A DNA stretch of 26,949 nt, from positions 1 through 26,949 of IMG/VR virus record IMGVR_UViG_3300029319_000402; one strand, given 5' to 3'. This stretch comes from a virus. The notes beneath the pieces were generated by a model that did no database searches, was not told the origin of the DNA, and was given only the letters and a program-made list of their open reading frames with translations. Below, piece after piece: positions 17,804 to 26,145 of the stretch. Both the position numbers and the translations under genes were made by a program. Numbering within the stretch: position 1 is the stretch's first letter; each line of letters begins with the position of its first letter.

Positions 17804-19516
17804 TTATACCTTAAAGCCACGAGCTCTTAATAAATCAGTCCGTGATATGATTTCTACTTTTGCTTTGTTTCCATAACCTGAATTTGCAACTGGTTCTGTT
17901 GTAATTGGGTTAATGTGATTCATCCAAAAATCAGAATTGCTTTTAAATGATTCATAATATTGTTCAGTTTCGTTTGGTTCAATAATATTTGGATTATATG
18001 TCGCACATATGAAATACCATTCATTAAAATCTTGAGGAATGTGTGTTGTACTTAATAACCTTAAATCATCATAACCAGGATTAGATGAATTTAATTCAGG
18101 TGGATTCCAAGAAAATTTTCTCATCGTTGCATTACCAACGTGAGAATCTCTTAAACCATTATCAGCACCAGTTGATGTTGTATCACCAAATTCTCTAACT
18201 TGTAAACGAACAAATCTTTCTGAATTTGTATTTTTAAATAAACCTAATGTATCGGATAGATAACCATTAACATCAACAAACTCTCCAAAGTTAGTGTAGT
18301 CTGTTCCTACTCTAGTAGGGTCATCTCTATTTACAATATAAGTTTCTAACTTAAAACCAAATGGATTTTCACTTCGTGTTGGATTTCCAAAATTAAACAA
18401 AGTACCACTTGATGTTTTATCTAAAAACCTTACCCACATTGTAATGGTGAAACCAGTTCCAGCATTATTTAATATAAATGTTTTTTTACTATCATCATCT
18501 ATCTGAGTTAATAATCCATTATAATCACTTGTTAACCAAGTTGGATTGTTAGGATTTAAACTTTCTACAAATTCTTCATTTGTATTTCTTATAATAATAC
18601 CTTGATTTAAATTCCTAAATTGTAAATAACCATTTGATTGATTTTCATATGTTGGAATATCATCAAGCTCTATTGTATCCTCCAATATATCTGTCAAATA
18701 TGGTTCAACTCTTCTGTAAATATCTTCAATTGTGTAGTTTGAATTACTAGCGTTTGCTGTATTTTTTAATCTATGAATAAACGCGTCATCTTCATCTATG
18801 TTTGATTCATCAGGATTATCTTGTGCGTATGAAATACTATTATCTTGACTATATTGAAGTGAACCAGTCCAAGTCCCATTTTCAGCTCTATCAACTCTAC
18901 CATCATCATCATCATCAAAGTTTGGTAGTGTTGGTGGAAGTAACGCCTCCATCTCTTGAAACAATCTGATAATTCTGGATTGTCTCGCATCACCAGTTGG
19001 AAGTAATTCAAATATATTTGTGTCTAAAATATCTTCAGCTTTATCTACATCTATTTCAGTTTCTTTTTGAACTATTGGAACAAATTGACTAACATTTAGT
19101 GGATTACCTTCACCAAAAATTAAATCCGTTATTTCTAAACTTCCATTAGGTAAGTTACCACCTATGATAAATATAGAATCTATTCCACCTACTTCGCCAT
19201 TACCATTAATTAAAATTTCTTGAATTAAATCAAATTCAACCTCATTAGCTATTGTTTGTAAATTAGTTTGAACACCATCATTATCAGATATTGTTTGTAA
19301 TAAATCTTCTTTATTAGCTTCAACATCTTGTTGATATAAAACTAATCTTTCAGTTACATTGTTTCTACCAGATTGAAGTATTCCATTACGAATTGTTTTT
19401 TGACTTTGATTAACTAAATTTACATCAACTAAATTACTTTCTATTAAAGCATCAGCGATTAAATCTAACAATCTTTCAAGATTTTGTCTTTGTATTTGTG
19501 GGTCTAAATCTGCCAT
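17804..19516 (-). CDS. Baseplate-region protein with EF-hand loop and LamG-like domain
   Basis: A 570-residue acidic protein. The N-terminal 190 residues look mainly helical. Residues 201-212 (DDDDDGRVDRAE) fit the 12-residue EF-hand calcium loop: acidic at 1, 3, 5 and 9, Gly at 6, hydrophobic at 8, Glu at 12. Residues about 295-535 resemble a LamG/concanavalin-like jelly roll, with FTITMWVRFLD (356-366), a GTLFNFGN strand and NEWYFICATYNP (498-509). It starts 2 bases after the DNRLRE-like gene's stop, with GAGGA upstream. Lying between gp6 and the giant proteins, it is probably a baseplate component, and LamG domains often bind sugars. Its exact T4 counterpart is not evident. Confidence 0.65.
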   Translation of the reverse strand: MADLDPQIQRQNLERLLDLIADALIESNLVDVNLVNQSQKTIRNGILQSGRNNVTERLVLYQQDVEANKEDLLQTISDNDGVQTNLQTIANEVEFDLIQEILINGNGEVGGIDSIFIIGGNLPNGSLEITDLIFGEGNPLNVSQFVPIVQKETEIDVDKAEDILDTNIFELLPTGDARQSRIIRLFQEMEALLPPTLPNFDDDDDGRVDRAENGTWTGSLQYSQDNSISYAQDNPDESNIDEDDAFIHRLKNTANASNSNYTIEDIYRRVEPYLTDILEDTIELDDIPTYENQSNGYLQFRNLNQGIIIRNTNEEFVESLNPNNPTWLTSDYNGLLTQIDDDSKKTFILNNAGTGFTITMWVRFLDKTSSGTLFNFGNPTRSENPFGFKLETYIVNRDDPTRVGTDYTNFGEFVDVNGYLSDTLGLFKNTNSERFVRLQVREFGDTTSTGADNGLRDSHVGNATMRKFSWNPPELNSSNPGYDDLRLLSTTHIPQDFNEWYFICATYNPNIIEPNETEQYYESFKSNSDFWMNHINPITTEPVANSGYGNKAKVEIISRTDLLRARGFKV

Positions 19517-19518
19517 AA

Positions 19519-20625
19519 CTATTTCCTCTTAACTATAAATTCAAAATCATCATCAAATGTTTGTTCTTGTCCATCATCATATTTTAATTTTAATAAAATT
19601 TTATAAACTCTATCAGGATAGAAACCATCTAAGTATTGAATGAAATAATTAGAATTACTATCACAACTCATAGATGTAAATTGACTAAATGGAACGATAA
19701 ACTCATCAGTAGCCACATCTTTAATTGCATATGAACCACTACCTTCAGTTATAAATGAACCAGTTACAGTCTGAACTGATGTATTGAAAGTTTTTTGAAT
19801 GTATCTTTTTCTAGCACCAACTCTAAACTTAACTCGTTCACCCACCTTGTATTCATCTCTCAAACCTTTCATATATAAAAAGTTATCAGCTAACCCACTC
19901 ATTGTTAACTCGGTTAGTGAGCCTGTATTTGAACCACTACAAGCTATATGGTCGTCCCAACGGACTTCTATTCTTGGTGAGAAAATTGTATGTGTATTTC
20001 TTGAGAAAAATTTTAAATGGCCAAATGTTTGTGAGTCTGTTTCTTGACTACCACTAAAACGAACTAACATTCCATTGTTTGTAATCTGTCCTTTTAGCCA
20101 CATATTCATCATATTGGTTATTTCAACATTAACATCGGGTGATTGCTCACTAAATGTCTGAACAGAATGACTTACAGTTGTGATTGTACCACCAGCAGAA
20201 GTCCAAGCTGTAGCTGAACCTCCTCTTGGATACCTTCTATTTTCCCAACTACATCCATTTATATTTTTTGGATTATCACTAAACTTACCAGTACCCTCAA
20301 CCCAAGCCTCACTTAGTGGTTGAACGGCTAACTTGTAATTAGTACTTAATTCCGCATTACCTTCAGCTTCATACAATCTTAAAAAGTATTTCGCGTCAGA
20401 AGATATAGTTCCATCGGATACTGATTTAGACAATTCAGTAAACTCATCTCCACTAAATTGAACCAATGCTCTCGTTGGATAATCAAATGAACTATTGTAA
20501 AATTCTTTTTTAACTTCAAGTATTTGGTCTCTTCCAAAGTTTTGGTCTCTAAAAGACTCACCTGTTATTGTATTTGAACCACTTGAAATCCAAGTGTCTT
20601 TTGATGGAAAAATAAAATGATGCAT
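19519..20625 (-). CDS. DNRLRE-like virion protein
   Basis: A 368-residue protein. Residues 1-225 have the pattern of DNRLRE/CBM96-type jelly rolls. These are FPSKDTWISSGS, then QNFGRDQILEVKK with TRALVQF, then NVEITNMMNMWLKG followed by NNGMLVRFSGSQE. In cellular proteins such domains sit on secreted, often carbohydrate-related, proteins. Residues 245-368 look like a separate Ig-like beta domain (KGLRDEYKVGERVKFRVGAR, then YKILLKLKYDDG). The start overlaps the gp6 stop (TAATG) and GGGAG precedes it. Its place directly after gp6 suggests a baseplate wedge or peripheral component, where T4 has gp7. A structural role is well supported; a specific one is not. Confidence 0.6.
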   Translation of the reverse strand: MHHFIFPSKDTWISSGSNTITGESFRDQNFGRDQILEVKKEFYNSSFDYPTRALVQFSGDEFTELSKSVSDGTISSDAKYFLRLYEAEGNAELSTNYKLAVQPLSEAWVEGTGKFSDNPKNINGCSWENRRYPRGGSATAWTSAGGTITTVSHSVQTFSEQSPDVNVEITNMMNMWLKGQITNNGMLVRFSGSQETDSQTFGHLKFFSRNTHTIFSPRIEVRWDDHIACSGSNTGSLTELTMSGLADNFLYMKGLRDEYKVGERVKFRVGARKRYIQKTFNTSVQTVTGSFITEGSGSYAIKDVATDEFIVPFSQFTSMSCDSNSNYFIQYLDGFYPDRVYKILLKLKYDDGQEQTFDDDFEFIVKRK

Positions 20626-22874
20626 TATCTAACTCTCCCTTGTATGTTTTGATTTGGATTCTTTAATTCAAAAACCGTTGGTGTTGATACTAATGGTGGA
20701 ATAACAATTGTTTTGTCATCAGAAAGAGCACCTTGAATTGAAAAATCATATTTATAACCATAACCAGTAGGTTGTGAAATTTCAAAAGTTTCTCCATCAG
20801 TTTGATAAGAATATGTATACAGTGGTGGATTAAATTCTTCACCCTCACCACTAGGTGAACCAGAAATATCATCATAGAAATAATCTCTATCTTGAGTTAT
20901 TGTAACATGTCCAATTGAACGAACACCTTCAACACCCATTAGTTCATATTCTAATTGACTTTTATAAATTGGTTGATTGAATTGCATTTTTTCAATTCTA
21001 AAATAATCTTTTATTTTTTGAATACAATTTAATTTTACTTGTTGTTTATCAGCATATTTTTCAGCTATGACATCAAATATTACACCAAAGTTGACAACAT
21101 ATCCATCGTTAAATGTTATTATATCTGTTAACATTTTAAAATTTTGTAAATAGTTATTTAAATTAGTTAATAAGGTTTGTGGAACTGAGTCATTAGTTCC
21201 CAATGATGTTGCATGAGGATTACCAATTAAATTCTTTTGTCCATTGTATGTTAAACAATAAATATTTATTGTTGTCAAACCTGGATTTTCTATAAATTGA
21301 TTTATAAAATTTTGTAACACAGTTCCCCCAGCTGATATATCATTTAAAGTACCATTTGCCGAGTTTAAATTACCAATAACGTCATCCAAAGTATTTGTTG
21401 TTGTATCAGGATTATCTATGATGTCTTGTAATACACTAATTGTAGAAGTTAAATTACTATTAGCAAATTCAGCTAATTGATTAATGGATGCAGCAGCTAT
21501 ATCAGCTCCACCCACTTGTGGTTGATAAGATGCATCTCGTGTAACATATACTTTCGCTATACCACCATACTGAGAATCCATATTTAAAATACGAGCTTCA
21601 TAATCTTCTTTTGTAACACATCTATTTTGTGTTGCAAAAAATGCTTTAGCTTTTTCTTTTATTTCAATTATTTCCTCTTTGTTTCTACCACCAATAGCTG
21701 GTGAGTTATTTATAACACTTGTCAATTGAGCATTTGTATTTCCATTATCAGCAGTCAATGTTGGTGTGGTTATAATATTACCAGCTGGTACGTTTGATTG
21801 TGAACCACCTCCAACACGATAGGTGATTGTTAAAGTTGTATTGTTTGGTGTTTCACCAAGTGTTGAATAAAAATCACCTAACAATGGGTCTATACCATCA
21901 TTTAAATCACTTGTTTGACCAGGAATGGTAATTCCTAATTGTCCGACATCAATATAATCCTCAGTTATGGTTTGTCCGTTTTTCAAAACACCATTTCCAA
22001 ATACTAATGATGTAGTGTTATCAACATTAGTTTCACGGGTAAATCTTTTTGTTGTTTTTCTATAAGTTAAAGAAAAAGGAACTGCTGTCGATGAAGGTAG
22101 TCCACCCTCTGTCGCATAAGCAGAATTTCTATCAATATCATCAGTATAATGTGTTTTTATTGGTATTTGGTCTTGTGCTAAAAAATCTACTTCATACCAA
22201 TTATTCCCGTTTGAATCCACACAAGAAACAATGTCAACAACATTAGTATCAGGTATTGTAAGTTTTCTAAATTTTTCAGGAGCTCCAACTTGAAATGATA
22301 TTGTTTTTTCTTTAGCACTTACAGCTGTCACATTCCTTGATAAAGTATATGATGTTGCTAGTCCAGCGTCATCTTCTGTTCCAATAACAGCTGTGTCGTT
22401 TGATTGTGTTATTTGAAAATCTATATGTTCAAGAGTTGTAAACACAATGTTTGAATTTGAAATGGATTCTATTTCAATACCTGGATTAAATATACCACCA
22501 TTACTATAATCTATTTTAGACCTATCTGTTGAAGCAGTTACCTCCGATGTAAAGGTTAATGTAACGTATGATGGAATAATTGGTTTGACTTTATAACCAA
22601 ACATTTTAGCCATATTAATTACATTTCTTCTTTCTGATGCTAATGGTAATAACATCTCTTTATATTGTTGGTCGATATAAAACGATAACACATCACCAAC
22701 ATATGCGTTCATTTCTAATAACATCATACCAGGTGATGTTTCATTAAAATCTTGATAGGTATCAGGAAAATAAGATTTAGCATAATTCATTAAAGATTCT
22801 TTTAAACTTGAAAAATCTTTATTTAAATAATTTACATTTGATTCTTTAAAATTTTCATTACCATATGTTGGCAT
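20625..22874 (-). CDS. 6: Baseplate wedge protein gp6 (baseplate J family)
   Basis: A 749-residue homologue of T4 gp6 (660 residues) and P2 gpJ. gp6 forms the inner ring of the wedge around the hub and holds the baseplate together during the hexagon-to-star change. The N-terminus is typical: NYLNKDFSSLKESLMNYAKSYFPD, SPGMMLLEMNAYVGDVLSFYID, then the ERRNVINMAKMFGYKVKP helix. The core has TYRVGGGSQSNVPAG (351-365) and ATQNRCVTKEDYEARIL (414-430). The C-terminal wedge has IYKSQLEYELMGVEGVRSI (636-654). A helical, Asn/Thr-rich stretch at about 452-531 interrupts the core and looks like an insertion. GGAG precedes the ATG by 7 bases, and gp25 ends 13 bases upstream. Confidence 0.93.
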   Translation of the reverse strand: MPTYGNENFKESNVNYLNKDFSSLKESLMNYAKSYFPDTYQDFNETSPGMMLLEMNAYVGDVLSFYIDQQYKEMLLPLASERRNVINMAKMFGYKVKPIIPSYVTLTFTSEVTASTDRSKIDYSNGGIFNPGIEIESISNSNIVFTTLEHIDFQITQSNDTAVIGTEDDAGLATSYTLSRNVTAVSAKEKTISFQVGAPEKFRKLTIPDTNVVDIVSCVDSNGNNWYEVDFLAQDQIPIKTHYTDDIDRNSAYATEGGLPSSTAVPFSLTYRKTTKRFTRETNVDNTTSLVFGNGVLKNGQTITEDYIDVGQLGITIPGQTSDLNDGIDPLLGDFYSTLGETPNNTTLTITYRVGGGSQSNVPAGNIITTPTLTADNGNTNAQLTSVINNSPAIGGRNKEEIIEIKEKAKAFFATQNRCVTKEDYEARILNMDSQYGGIAKVYVTRDASYQPQVGGADIAAASINQLAEFANSNLTSTISVLQDIIDNPDTTTNTLDDVIGNLNSANGTLNDISAGGTVLQNFINQFIENPGLTTINIYCLTYNGQKNLIGNPHATSLGTNDSVPQTLLTNLNNYLQNFKMLTDIITFNDGYVVNFGVIFDVIAEKYADKQQVKLNCIQKIKDYFRIEKMQFNQPIYKSQLEYELMGVEGVRSIGHVTITQDRDYFYDDISGSPSGEGEEFNPPLYTYSYQTDGETFEISQPTGYGYKYDFSIQGALSDDKTIVIPPLVSTPTVFELKNPNQNIQGRVR

Positions 22875-22887
22875 TTTTTATCTCCAA

Positions 22888-23379
22888 TTAATATCCGCCA
22901 CCCCCTACTGAAGATTCTGAATTGATAGTTGAACCATCACTAAAATTTAAAGTCACAGAATCTAAGGTATTTGGGTCTTGTGTGATGTTAAATAATATTT
23001 TTACTCTTATTTCATTAGCCCCCACAACTTGATTACTTTCAATTGTGTCTATTTTAATATCTCTTACTTGTACAAAGGGTAACCATAATTCAAACCTATC
23101 TAATATAGCATCTTCTACCGCAATTAAATTTTCACTTTTAATATGTTCAAATAGTAGTCCTCTTAAATTTAAACCTAAGTTAGGTTGAAAAAGTCTTTCA
23201 CCTTCATTGGTTTGTAATAAATTTCTTATATTGTTTTTAACAGCTTCAATGGTTGTTGAAGTTGATGCAAAAAATCCATCTAATTCACTATCTCTACGAA
23301 TAGGTAAGTCTAAACCTATTTTTATTTTATCATCTTCATCTTGAAGATATGGTTTTTTTGATGTATCTCTTACAGCCAT
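22888..23379 (-). CDS. 25: Baseplate wedge protein gp25
   Basis: A 163-residue member of the gp25/TssE family (T4 gp25 has 132). gp25 clamps gp6 and gp53 in the wedge and helps start sheath assembly. The family core is plain: AVKNNIRNLLQTNEGERLFQPNLG (46-69) with the EGER motif, then NLRGLLFE (71-78) and an acidic helix. It ends with the RVRDIKI-like strand pair (VQVRDIKIDTIES, EIRVKILFNI) and a Gly-rich tail (SSVGGGGY). No lysozyme activity should be assumed despite the old name. The ATG overlaps the previous stop (TAATG), with GAGGA about 10 bases upstream. gp6 follows directly, the usual order in T4-like phages. Confidence 0.92.
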   Translation of the reverse strand: MAVRDTSKKPYLQDEDDKIKIGLDLPIRRDSELDGFFASTSTTIEAVKNNIRNLLQTNEGERLFQPNLGLNLRGLLFEHIKSENLIAVEDAILDRFELWLPFVQVRDIKIDTIESNQVVGANEIRVKILFNITQDPNTLDSVTLNFSDGSTINSESSVGGGGY

Positions 23380-23969
23380 TATAATAATTCCTCAATGTCT
23401 TCTTTAATAATTTTTACAGTTGTAAATTGTCTTTGTCCTGCTTCATCTTCATTATTAAACTCATCTTGTGATTCAGGATCTTCACCAATATAAACATAAC
23501 CAGTAGCCTCTAAACCACCAGATTCTTTTGTAATATTTATAGCTGGTACTTCTCCAGCACCTTCTAACAATGGTTCTACAGCTTTTTGAATAGCTAATTC
23601 AAGTCTATCAACTATCTGTTCAACCACTTGACTACCACCAGGTATAAGTCCACCAATTTGTTTTAAAGTTTTTAACAATGGTGCTTTATCCCCAAGTAAT
23701 GTTTCCAATTCAAGATTGATAGGTATGGGTTGTGTTTTTAATTCTTCAATTACAACATTCGCTTTTAATTGAGTTATCGTAAATTCACATTGAGTTAAAA
23801 AATTAACAATTGCATCTACTGTTAATTGAGCTTGAATATCAATTGGTGAACCTTTAGTAGTATCAATATCCTCTTCTTTCAAACCAGAAATTTTAGCAGA
23901 TTCTATAGCTGCAGTAATTAAGTTTTCCCTTAAACCTTTATTTGGGTCTATTGATGGTTTTTCCGCCAT
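23379..23969 (-). CDS. Unassigned baseplate-operon protein
   Basis: A 196-residue acidic protein I do not recognise. It has a helical N-terminal half (GLRENLITAAIESAKISG, then TVDAIVNFLTQCEFTITQLKANVVIEELKT). A Gly-containing linker (KQIGGLIPGGSQ) leads to another helix (VVEQIVDRLELAIQKAVEPLL). A short beta part at the end (ATGYVYIGED, FTTVKIIKEDIEELL) closes it. There is no signal peptide, and no membrane segment is convincing. Overlapping TAATG junctions on both sides tie it to the genes before and after, including gp25. A hub or wedge component or an assembly factor is possible. It equals T4 gp53 in length but lacks its sequence hallmarks. Confidence 0.55.
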   Translation of the reverse strand: MAEKPSIDPNKGLRENLITAAIESAKISGLKEEDIDTTKGSPIDIQAQLTVDAIVNFLTQCEFTITQLKANVVIEELKTQPIPINLELETLLGDKAPLLKTLKQIGGLIPGGSQVVEQIVDRLELAIQKAVEPLLEGAGEVPAINITKESGGLEATGYVYIGEDPESQDEFNNEDEAGQRQFTTVKIIKEDIEELL

Positions 23970-24370
23970 TATAATCTTCCACTTTTCATTTTAGATTTTT
24001 CTTCACTTTTTTTCAATACTTCACTATAATCTTTATTTAAGAATTGACTCATCGGATCACTTGATGGTACGACTTGTGGTTGTTGATTCATCATATCACC
24101 ATATTGTTTACCAACTAATTCATTCATTCTATCAGAAGTAAACTCACCACCACCTAATGTTTTCCAATCACCATCTTGAGCAGTTTCATTCAATACATCA
24201 TTCAATACTGAATTAGATGTGAATGATTTTTTCTCAATTATTTTTTTAGGTTGTGGTTGAGATTCAATTGGTTGTTTTAATTCAGTTATCACTTCCTTAA
24301 TAGCCATCGCAACTTCTTCTCTAACGATTTGTCTGATTATAGTTTTTATATTTGTTTTTTTCTTTTTCAT
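23969..24370 (-). CDS. Unassigned small protein between hub and wedge genes
   Basis: A 133-residue charged protein of unknown function. It starts MKKKKTNIKTIIRQIVREEVAMAIKE, a basic N-terminus leading into an amphipathic helix. A Pro/Gln linker (QPIESQPQPKK) follows, then SNSVLNDVLNETAQDG, a GGGEF turn and a Lys-rich end. An ATG six codons earlier (24388) would overlap the previous gene and has no Shine-Dalgarno. The ATG at 24370 has AGAGG 5 bases before it, right after the previous stop, so I choose that start. The end shares a base with the next start (TAATG). The flexible, helical style would suit an assembly factor or linker, which is only a guess. Confidence 0.55.
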   Translation of the reverse strand: MKKKKTNIKTIIRQIVREEVAMAIKEVITELKQPIESQPQPKKIIEKKSFTSNSVLNDVLNETAQDGDWKTLGGGEFTSDRMNELVGKQYGDMMNQQPQVVPSSDPMSQFLNKDYSEVLKKSEEKSKMKSGRL

Positions 24371-24375
24371 AATTA

Positions 24376-24380
24376 CCTCT
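24376..24380 (-). promoter_or_regulatory. Shine-Dalgarno deciding the start of the 133-residue gene
   Basis: AGAGG lies 5 bases before the ATG at 24370 and directly after the TAA (24383-24381) of the gp5-like gene. The in-frame ATG at 24388 has nothing comparable upstream, so the shorter protein is preferred. Confidence 0.65.
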
Positions 24381-25718
24381 TTATACATTTGGTTCTACAA
24401 AATGTTTTGTACTTAGTATATTATTTATTTTTGTTCCTAAATCTGTTATTTGTTTAGGGTCTACAACTACTTTAACTTGTCCTAATTGTGATGATACAGA
24501 GTTTATACTTTGAATCATTGTTAACATATCATTTAATACAATATGTAACTTTTGTCCTAAAACGGCAGGTTGCATTTTTGAATTAGCTTCTTTATCGTCT
24601 ACAGTTGTAAAACTCCTATCTTTACCATCTTTAAATGGATTACCTAAAAAAGTTTTTTGTGATTCTATTATCAAATTTTCATTATTTGATATAGTTAAAT
24701 GTCTACCCGTTCCAATATGAATATCTTTAATTGATGATAAATACATATCATCTTCTCTTGTGTTTAAAGTAATTCTATCTGAATGTAATAACACTTGATT
24801 AGCTTTTGTGGTTAAATCTCCCTTTTCCATTTTACCATATTCATATATGGATTTACCCTCATTGGGATAAATACCATTAACTGTTTCAATTAAATCCTGC
24901 ATTGACCTGTTGAATGGTAATTCTCTAACTACAAATGATTCTACTAAATCAGAAGCCAATCTAAAACCAGTTATGGTTTTTCCACTAAATGGTTCAACTA
25001 TACTTTCAAAATGTTGCTGTAATGAACCATTAGATGTAATACTTATAAGAGTACCATCTTGAAAATTTTCATATGGTGCACTTGAATTTCTAAAATTTGA
25101 CATAAAAATATAAGGATATTTACTTCTACTTCCTATACGAATACTATTTCCATGTCTACCCTCTAATGTTAAATCACCAGTTGTTTCATTAATAGCATCA
25201 CCAAAATCTAATTCTTCTTTTCTTTCTTTAGTTAATCTTTCCCATTCAAGATTTTTATAAAAATTTGGTGATTCCCCAAGAGCACCTCTCGAAGTTACCT
25301 CACCACTATCGGTTTCAGGTAAAACCATATCTTGTTTAAAAAGAGCATCACCTGGTGAGTTCCAAGTAACACTATTATTATCAGTGTTAAGTGGTCCTAA
25401 ATAATAATTAACTCCACCAATAGTTGTAAGTAAAACTGGATCACCTTTAGTTGGTATATCAGTAATTCCTCTTAACAATGGAAAGTATCTAAAATCCTCA
25501 TTTCCCAATGCAGATTCTTTTGATACAAATTTTTCTCCAGTGTGAGCTGGTACAGCTATTATAGTGTTTATATGATTACCAGCGTCGAAATGTGGGTTTT
25601 CATCAGAGTGACAAACATCTGCACAATAGCCAGGCACAAATTGTAAATACATTGGAACAGAATATTCTTGTCCAAAAATATCTTTTTGTGTGTTTGGATT
25701 TTGAAACATATTAGGCAT
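24381..25718 (-). CDS. 5: gp5-like baseplate hub/central spike protein without lysozyme domain
   Basis: A 445-residue protein resembling the gp5 form of T4-like phages outside the T4 group. After an N-terminal extension, residues about 78-112 look like the OB fold (FPLLRGITDIPTKGDPVLLTTIGGVNYYLGP). Residues 180-200 (TGDLTLEGRHGNSIRIGSRS) match the conserved segment of that family. Residues 300-360 are a short spike-like beta-repeat (ITLNTREDDMYLSS, KDIHIGTGRHLTI, ENLIIESQKTFLG). A helix (AVLGQKLHIVLNDMLTMI) comes near the end. Such proteins form the membrane-puncturing trimer at the centre of the baseplate. T4 gp5 (575 residues) has a lysozyme domain between OB fold and helix; none is seen here. 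The TAA of the previous gene abuts the ATG, and GGAGAG precedes it. Confidence 0.78.
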   Translation of the reverse strand: MPNMFQNPNTQKDIFGQEYSVPMYLQFVPGYCADVCHSDENPHFDAGNHINTIIAVPAHTGEKFVSKESALGNEDFRYFPLLRGITDIPTKGDPVLLTTIGGVNYYLGPLNTDNNSVTWNSPGDALFKQDMVLPETDSGEVTSRGALGESPNFYKNLEWERLTKERKEELDFGDAINETTGDLTLEGRHGNSIRIGSRSKYPYIFMSNFRNSSAPYENFQDGTLISITSNGSLQQHFESIVEPFSGKTITGFRLASDLVESFVVRELPFNRSMQDLIETVNGIYPNEGKSIYEYGKMEKGDLTTKANQVLLHSDRITLNTREDDMYLSSIKDIHIGTGRHLTISNNENLIIESQKTFLGNPFKDGKDRSFTTVDDKEANSKMQPAVLGQKLHIVLNDMLTMIQSINSVSSQLGQVKVVVDPKQITDLGTKINNILSTKHFVEPNV

Positions 25719-26123
25719 TTAACTCTCCGAAAATCCTTTTTGTATTGTTTTATCTTTTATACTTTCAAGACGATGACTTTCTTTTTGTAAATCATCTACA
25801 GTATCTTGAAGTGTTCCCATAAGTTCTGCTTTTTCCTCTTCACTTAATAACATTGATTCATCTGATTCACCTTGTGATTTAGAAATTATTCTTTGTAGTA
25901 CACCAGCGAGTTTTACCAAATGTTCATCATTACGAACAGCTGTATCCATATATTCTTTTATAATAGGTGCAACCAATACCACGTCATCTATGGTTGTTAT
26001 GAATCCATGTATTTCTGATATTAACAAATCGATTTGAGTTTTACGTTTTGTAGTATTCTCATATATATCCTTTGTTAAATCTTGGAAAGTTTTTCCCTCA
26101 AATATTTCTTTTTCGCCTGACAT
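25719..26123 (-). CDS. Unassigned small helical protein, first gene of the baseplate operon
   Basis: A 134-residue acidic, almost wholly helical protein with coiled-coil-like heptads, for example TFQDLTKDIYENTTKRKTQI and LMGTLQDTVDDLQKESHRL. I do not recognise it. It heads the baseplate operon: the 19-base candidate promoter ends 22 bases before its ATG and GAGGAG lies 7 bases before it. Its stop abuts the gp5-like start, so it is probably produced with the hub protein and could assist its assembly or sit in the hub (inference). No membrane segment, signal peptide or catalytic motif is visible. Confidence 0.6.
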   Translation of the reverse strand: MSGEKEIFEGKTFQDLTKDIYENTTKRKTQIDLLISEIHGFITTIDDVVLVAPIIKEYMDTAVRNDEHLVKLAGVLQRIISKSQGESDESMLLSEEEKAELMGTLQDTVDDLQKESHRLESIKDKTIQKGFSES

Positions 26124-26145
26124 ACAATCTCCTCAAGATGTAGTT

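Noticed and set aside
18899-18916. ATC triplet repeat as a microsatellite or phase-variable tract
   Set aside because: It is the in-frame GAT run coding the Asp residues of the EF-hand loop; a triplet run would not shift the frame.
8120-23540. Sense-strand TATAAATA boxes inside genes (for example near 8130, 10565, 21706 and 23528)
   Set aside because: All are within coding sequence and at a frequency expected in DNA this AT-rich; no operon head follows.
23379-23969. Assignment of the 196-residue protein as gp53
   Set aside because: Only the length matches T4 gp53; the N-terminal and Trp/Tyr-rich hallmarks of gp53 are missing.
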